Below, one piece after another: positions 60,729-64,000 of a DNA stretch of 64,000 bases. Both the position numbers and the translations under genes were made by a program. Below the pieces are notes generated by a model. The model made no database searches and was not told the origin of the DNA. It was given only the letters and a program-made list of their open reading frames with translations. The stretch lies in contig CAYOWQ010000007.1 of the NCBI GenBank assembly GCA_964407695.1, positions 124,001-188,000 on the forward strand, given 5' to 3'. Position 1 is the stretch's first letter. Every line of letters starts with the position of its first letter. The DNA comes from CAYOWQ01 sp964407695 (GTDB lineage Bacteria; Planctomycetota; Phycisphaerae; Phycisphaerales; SM1A02).

Positions 60729-60811
60729 GTTGAGTGGGGAGTAGGCAGAGGTCTCTGCGAGCGTCCCTCGCTGCAAACGAGCTACGATGAACTGAACGCG
60801 GGGCTCATGAA

Positions 60812-61708
60812 ATGGATGCCATGAAACGGATCGTCGTACGACGAGTGGCGCTCGCGATAGGACTCGCGATCTGCACGACGTATCTGACGGCGTGGGTGTT
60901 TTCCGCTTGGCCCGTCGGAACGTTCACTTGGGGAACGGGGAGTGCAAGATCCACGACTCCAAGGTCCTCAGCCTTGCGCGTGAGTCCGCAGCCACGCTCA
61001 GGGGTGTATCCGCAGTGGGGCAGCCGCATTGTCGTGACCCCACGGCCGCCCGACGTCTCACGGAGGACTGGAGTCCAACGCGACAGCAAGGAGTCCTTTC
61101 AGGCGGTGCTTCACCCCGGCGGGCAACGTCGTCCCGAAGAGCCGACTCCGGAATGGGCGCCGAGTATGCGACGAGAGAGCGCGTGGTCGGTCGAGCCGGA
61201 TGGACGGCTGAAGATTTCCTGTATCGAGCATCAGGCGGCGGGTTGGCCAGCGCTCGCGGTACGGTGCGATTACGAGGTAGTGCTTCGCCAGGATTCACAG
61301 ACCTCCGAACTTGAGCTCGTATCAACGAAGAGCGGCGTGGTGATGTCGCCGGACCGGTGGGGTTGCATACCCATGACCCAAGAGTGGAGCGACAACATTC
61401 GCACCATCGGATTTGTGCCGGTGTGGCCGGGGTTCATGATCAACACGTTGTTCTACCTCTGCGTGTGGCTGGTACTGAACTTCAATCCACTGCTGATCAG
61501 GCGGCTCTGGAGATGGAAGAGGGGACGATGCCTGGGATGCGGCTACGAACTCCGCCTGCTGACCGCAAGCGAGTGCCCCGAGTGCGGCCAAGCGATCGAC
61601 CAACCACTCGCACCGGCGGCATCCAGCGGGGCCGGCGATGCCACGCTGGTCACAATCAAGGAAACGGCGATCCCAGAGTGTGTTGAGCGGCCGGATGCGA
61701 AGGTCTGA
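60812..61708 (+). CDS. Hypothetical membrane protein with C-terminal zinc ribbon
   Basis: A 298-aa protein: N-terminal helix (VALAIGLAICTTYLTAWVFSAW), an extracytoplasmic segment of unknown fold, a second helix (WPGFMINTLFYLCVWLVLNF), and a cytoplasmic zinc ribbon RGRCLGCGYELRLLTASECPECGQ. This layout is recurrent in planctomycete genomes. Function unknown. Confidence 0.75.
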   Translation: MDAMKRIVVRRVALAIGLAICTTYLTAWVFSAWPVGTFTWGTGSARSTTPRSSALRVSPQPRSGVYPQWGSRIVVTPRPPDVSRRTGVQRDSKESFQAVLHPGGQRRPEEPTPEWAPSMRRESAWSVEPDGRLKISCIEHQAAGWPALAVRCDYEVVLRQDSQTSELELVSTKSGVVMSPDRWGCIPMTQEWSDNIRTIGFVPVWPGFMINTLFYLCVWLVLNFNPLLIRRLWRWKRGRCLGCGYELRLLTASECPECGQAIDQPLAPAASSGAGDATLVTIKETAIPECVERPDAKV

Positions 61709-61759
61709 CCGAAACTCTGGTCGAAGTCTCATGCACAGTCTGGCCCGTGATAAGTTAGT

Positions 61760-63733
61760 TCACGTCGTTGTTGCGGAGATGGGAGCCGCCACGTCATTGC
61801 GGGGTTCGCAGGTTGAACCGGCTTTGATGGGGAACTTCATGCAGATTGAAGTACCGTGGTCACCGGCCTGATTGAGCGGAGACTGAATGATCAACTTGCC
61901 GCCGGCGGATTCGACGAACTCCTTGACCATGCAGAGGCCGAGGCCAGAGGATTCACCCGGGCGGGTGGTATAGCCTCGCTCGGTGCACTGGCGGATGAGA
62001 TCGGCGGGCATGCCCGGGCCGTCGTCGGTCACCTTGACCTCGATGGCGCCATCGATTCGTGCGATGGAGAGGGTGATGGCGCCGCCGACACCGCTGACGC
62101 GGATGGCCTTTACAGCGTTCTGCACCAGGTTGTAGACGGCCTGGGTGAGGGCAATCTCGTTCACGCAGAGGGTGGGCAGGTTGTCGGCGCGATCGCAGGA
62201 GAACTTCAACGGCGAGGGCACGAAACTGCGCAGGAATCGCTGCACCAGGCGGACCCACCCAGCCAGCAAGACGGGCGAGGCTGCTCCGGAAGCGGCCTTG
62301 CCGCTATCAATCTGGACCATGGTCTGGCGAAGACGCGCGGCGAGATCGCCGATGTAGCGCACACCGTCGGCGATGGCTTCGATATCCTCACGATGCGTTT
62401 CGACGAGGGCCGCCGGTTCGTTGCAATTGGCGGGAACCGGCCGCGAGGCGGATTGTGCGTCAGCGGGTTTGACCTCCGGAAGATCGCGTTGAAGACTCCT
62501 CAAATGAATCTGCATGGGCATCAGCAGATTGCCAAGGTCGTGAGCGATGCCTTCGGCGAGCGAGCTCAACAGCAACCGCGATTCAGCGCCACGAAGCTGC
62601 TCGTACACTGACGTCAGTTCTTCCGTTCGCTCATCGAGTGCAAGTTCAAGACGTTCGCCGTGGGCCTGGAGGAGAGCCTCGGTCCGCAATCGCTGGAGCG
62701 AATCGCCCGCGGCGCGGGCGAGCAGTTCGAGGAATTGGAGCGTACGCGGATCGACATCGTGCGGGCGGTCGAAGTGCATCGACATGACACCAAGCAAGAC
62801 GCCGTTGCTTCCCAACAGCGGCACCGAGATCACCGAGCGCACACCGGCCTCGAGCAGCATCGTGAGCGAACGATGGCCGGCATAGATTTCGCTTTGTGTA
62901 ATATCGGTGACGACGATGGGCCGACGACTCCTCATCGCTTCGCCGCAGGCGGTGGCATCCGCGGCATCCACCTTGCGGAAGTACTCGAGGAACGGTCGCT
63001 CGAACCCACGGCTGGATTCAATCTCGAGCTGGCCCGCGTCATTGAGTACCTGGAAACAGCCCATGTCCGCGTTGGAGAGTTCAATGGCAGTGGCGAGGAA
63101 CGCCTCACAATACTGCCGACGGTCTCTGACCGTGCGGGCACAATAATGGCCGACGTCGACGAGCAATCTCATGGCGCGGGCGTCCCGGCTCAGCAATCGG
63201 CGCTTGGCATCCTTGCGGTGATGAAGCTGCAATGCGAGGAAAGCAGCACCGGTGGCACCACCGGCGGCAAGGACGAACATGGCGATCTCCGCAACCTGAA
63301 ACTCAGTCCCACCAAAGAAATGGAGCGGCAAGACCAAGACGAGGCCCAGGAGACCCGCCGCAGCAGCAGCAAGGAACGGCCCGGGGCGCACCAGCACGAG
63401 CAGGAGCAGCATGGCCATGAACAGCGTGATGAAGGGCACGCGGTCGCCGAGCAGGGGCATGAGCGGAAATCGCACCGCGACGGCAACGACCATGACGCCG
63501 ATGGCAAACACATACTGTGCCCAGAGGGGCCAGTGGTCGATCGGAGTGGACCGATTCAACAGCCGGTCGTCGTCGATGGGATCCCACGGCTTGGCCAGGT
63601 CGGATTCGTGCGGGCGGTGCACATCTGCAACCGGTGCGAGACCTCTCCCGTCGGACGTTTCACCTGCCGTCAACGGCGACGACGTGGATGACTTCGAAGA
63701 TGAGTTTCCTTGCGGCATGTGGGAAGGCATCAT
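61760..63733 (-). CDS. Membrane sensor histidine kinase with GAF domain
   Basis: A 657-aa sensor kinase. N-terminal helices in a DUF4118-like arrangement (WPLWAQYVFAIGVMVVAVAVRFPLMPLL; ITLFMAMLLLLVLV) precede a GAF domain (YCEAFLATAIELSNADMGCFQVL...ISVPLLGSNGVLLGVMSMHF), a coiled coil, and a HisKA box with the phospho-accepting His in LAEGIAHDLGNLLMPMQ. The HATPase has N-box NLVQNAVKAI, DDGPGMP and SSGLGLCMVKEFV. No response regulator is adjacent. Two Met codons head the ORF. Confidence 0.9.
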   Translation of the reverse strand: MMPSHMPQGNSSSKSSTSSPLTAGETSDGRGLAPVADVHRPHESDLAKPWDPIDDDRLLNRSTPIDHWPLWAQYVFAIGVMVVAVAVRFPLMPLLGDRVPFITLFMAMLLLLVLVRPGPFLAAAAAGLLGLVLVLPLHFFGGTEFQVAEIAMFVLAAGGATGAAFLALQLHHRKDAKRRLLSRDARAMRLLVDVGHYCARTVRDRRQYCEAFLATAIELSNADMGCFQVLNDAGQLEIESSRGFERPFLEYFRKVDAADATACGEAMRSRRPIVVTDITQSEIYAGHRSLTMLLEAGVRSVISVPLLGSNGVLLGVMSMHFDRPHDVDPRTLQFLELLARAAGDSLQRLRTEALLQAHGERLELALDERTEELTSVYEQLRGAESRLLLSSLAEGIAHDLGNLLMPMQIHLRSLQRDLPEVKPADAQSASRPVPANCNEPAALVETHREDIEAIADGVRYIGDLAARLRQTMVQIDSGKAASGAASPVLLAGWVRLVQRFLRSFVPSPLKFSCDRADNLPTLCVNEIALTQAVYNLVQNAVKAIRVSGVGGAITLSIARIDGAIEVKVTDDGPGMPADLIRQCTERGYTTRPGESSGLGLCMVKEFVESAGGKLIIQSPLNQAGDHGTSICMKFPIKAGSTCEPRNDVAAPISATTT

Positions 63734-63827
63734 CGAACATCCAGGCAGTTGCCGGCATGCCTCGTGGCTTCCAAAATCGCGAGCTTCGTATTCGCGCGGC
63801 GTTGCAGTTCCACAGTGTCGGAAACCA
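63734..63827 (-). other. Possible 32-codon upstream ORF in the kinase leader
   Basis: A short frame starting MVSDTVELQRRANTKLAILE ends in a TGA that overlaps the kinase ATG (CGATGATG). No ribosome-binding site is visible. It could couple translation or be chance. Confidence 0.3.
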
Positions 63828-63922
63828 TGATCGAGCCGCTATCTGGCGGGTGTTCCGGGTTGTGTTCTCGAAGGTGTCCTCTCCGGCCCTGCGGCCGGCA
63901 ATCTGGGTTGATTACCGCCAAA

Positions 63923-63950
63923 ATTATAGCGTCAGATTGTTTTTCGCCAA
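63923..63950 (-). promoter_or_regulatory. Promoter of the sensor kinase gene
   Basis: Minus-strand -35 TTGGCG (63945-63950), 16-nt spacer and -10 TATAAT (63923-63928). The predicted leader is about 185 nt and contains a CCGGCC/GGCCGG hairpin near 63881-63898. Confidence 0.7.
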
Positions 63951-64000
63951 GAGTCCCCCCACCGCCAATCCATGAAAAAACACTCATCCACCGGCGTGCA

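Noticed and set aside
63840..63920. Riboswitch in the leader of the sensor kinase
   Set aside because: Only a short GC hairpin is visible and no known aptamer consensus could be matched.

Overview
The window looks like a chromosomal segment of a GC-rich planctomycete, probably of the Phycisphaerae type. This is inferred from gene content, with no rRNA to confirm it. The pointers are secreted proteins ending in Cys-flanked 'GDLNGDG.VDGADLGLLL..W' dockerin-like modules, a Ser/Thr kinase fused to WD40 repeats and coupled to an ECF sigma factor, several membrane proteins with a zinc ribbon of the CxxCGYxL...CPECG type, and a LeuRS with a large insertion. About 55 protein genes are supported. I see no tRNA, rRNA, transposase or CRISPR. 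A 100-N assembly gap lies at 36109-36208.

Layout. 1-2432 (minus): arsenic operon arsR-arsM-arsC-aquaporin, with an apparently leaderless promoter. 2559-11058: EF-P, a BON protein with a Gly/Tyr-rich low-complexity domain, a spondin/dockerin protein, a transsulfuration enzyme, an ABC exporter pair, a globin and a deoxyhypusine-synthase-like protein that lacks the catalytic lysine. 11507-16343 (plus): copper-resistance operon with a Cys/His-rich protein, a periplasmic metal-binding protein, a lipoprotein, a TolC-type outer-membrane lipoprotein and a Tat-exported multicopper oxidase. 17503-25057: an accessory, defence-like island with a one-protein MmeI-type restriction-modification enzyme, a HAD hydrolase, a degenerate HNH-like protein, a GIY-YIG nuclease with a RAMA-like tail, a protein with a helix-turn-helix tail and a NERD-domain protein. 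25798-29645: kinase-WD40 and its sigma factor. 29858-35877: secreted dockerin-bearing proteins. 36043-43925: accessory and repeat-rich DNA with minisatellites, octamer microsatellites, composite palindromic elements, a paralogous 228-aa gene family, a PD-(D/E)XK-like protein, two MpsC/DUF2294 proteins and a DUF3309 membrane peptide. 43958-63733: mostly core genes (FtsK, acetyltransferase, threonine aldolase, HemW, LeuRS, Ohr, HupE-like), a trio of exported hydrolases and a sensor kinase.

The most promising undescribed elements are: (1) a compact transcription unit just upstream of ftsK (43958-44243) with a strong promoter, a 12-codon ORF whose ribosome-binding site can pair over 16 nt with the 16S rRNA 3' tail, several hairpins and an intrinsic terminator; (2) a dispersed family of octamer-period microsatellites that sit against stop codons and next to terminators; (3) the co-occurrence of an EF-P with an Asn-tipped loop and a DHS-like protein without its catalytic lysine; (4) the MmeI/GIY-YIG-RAMA island.
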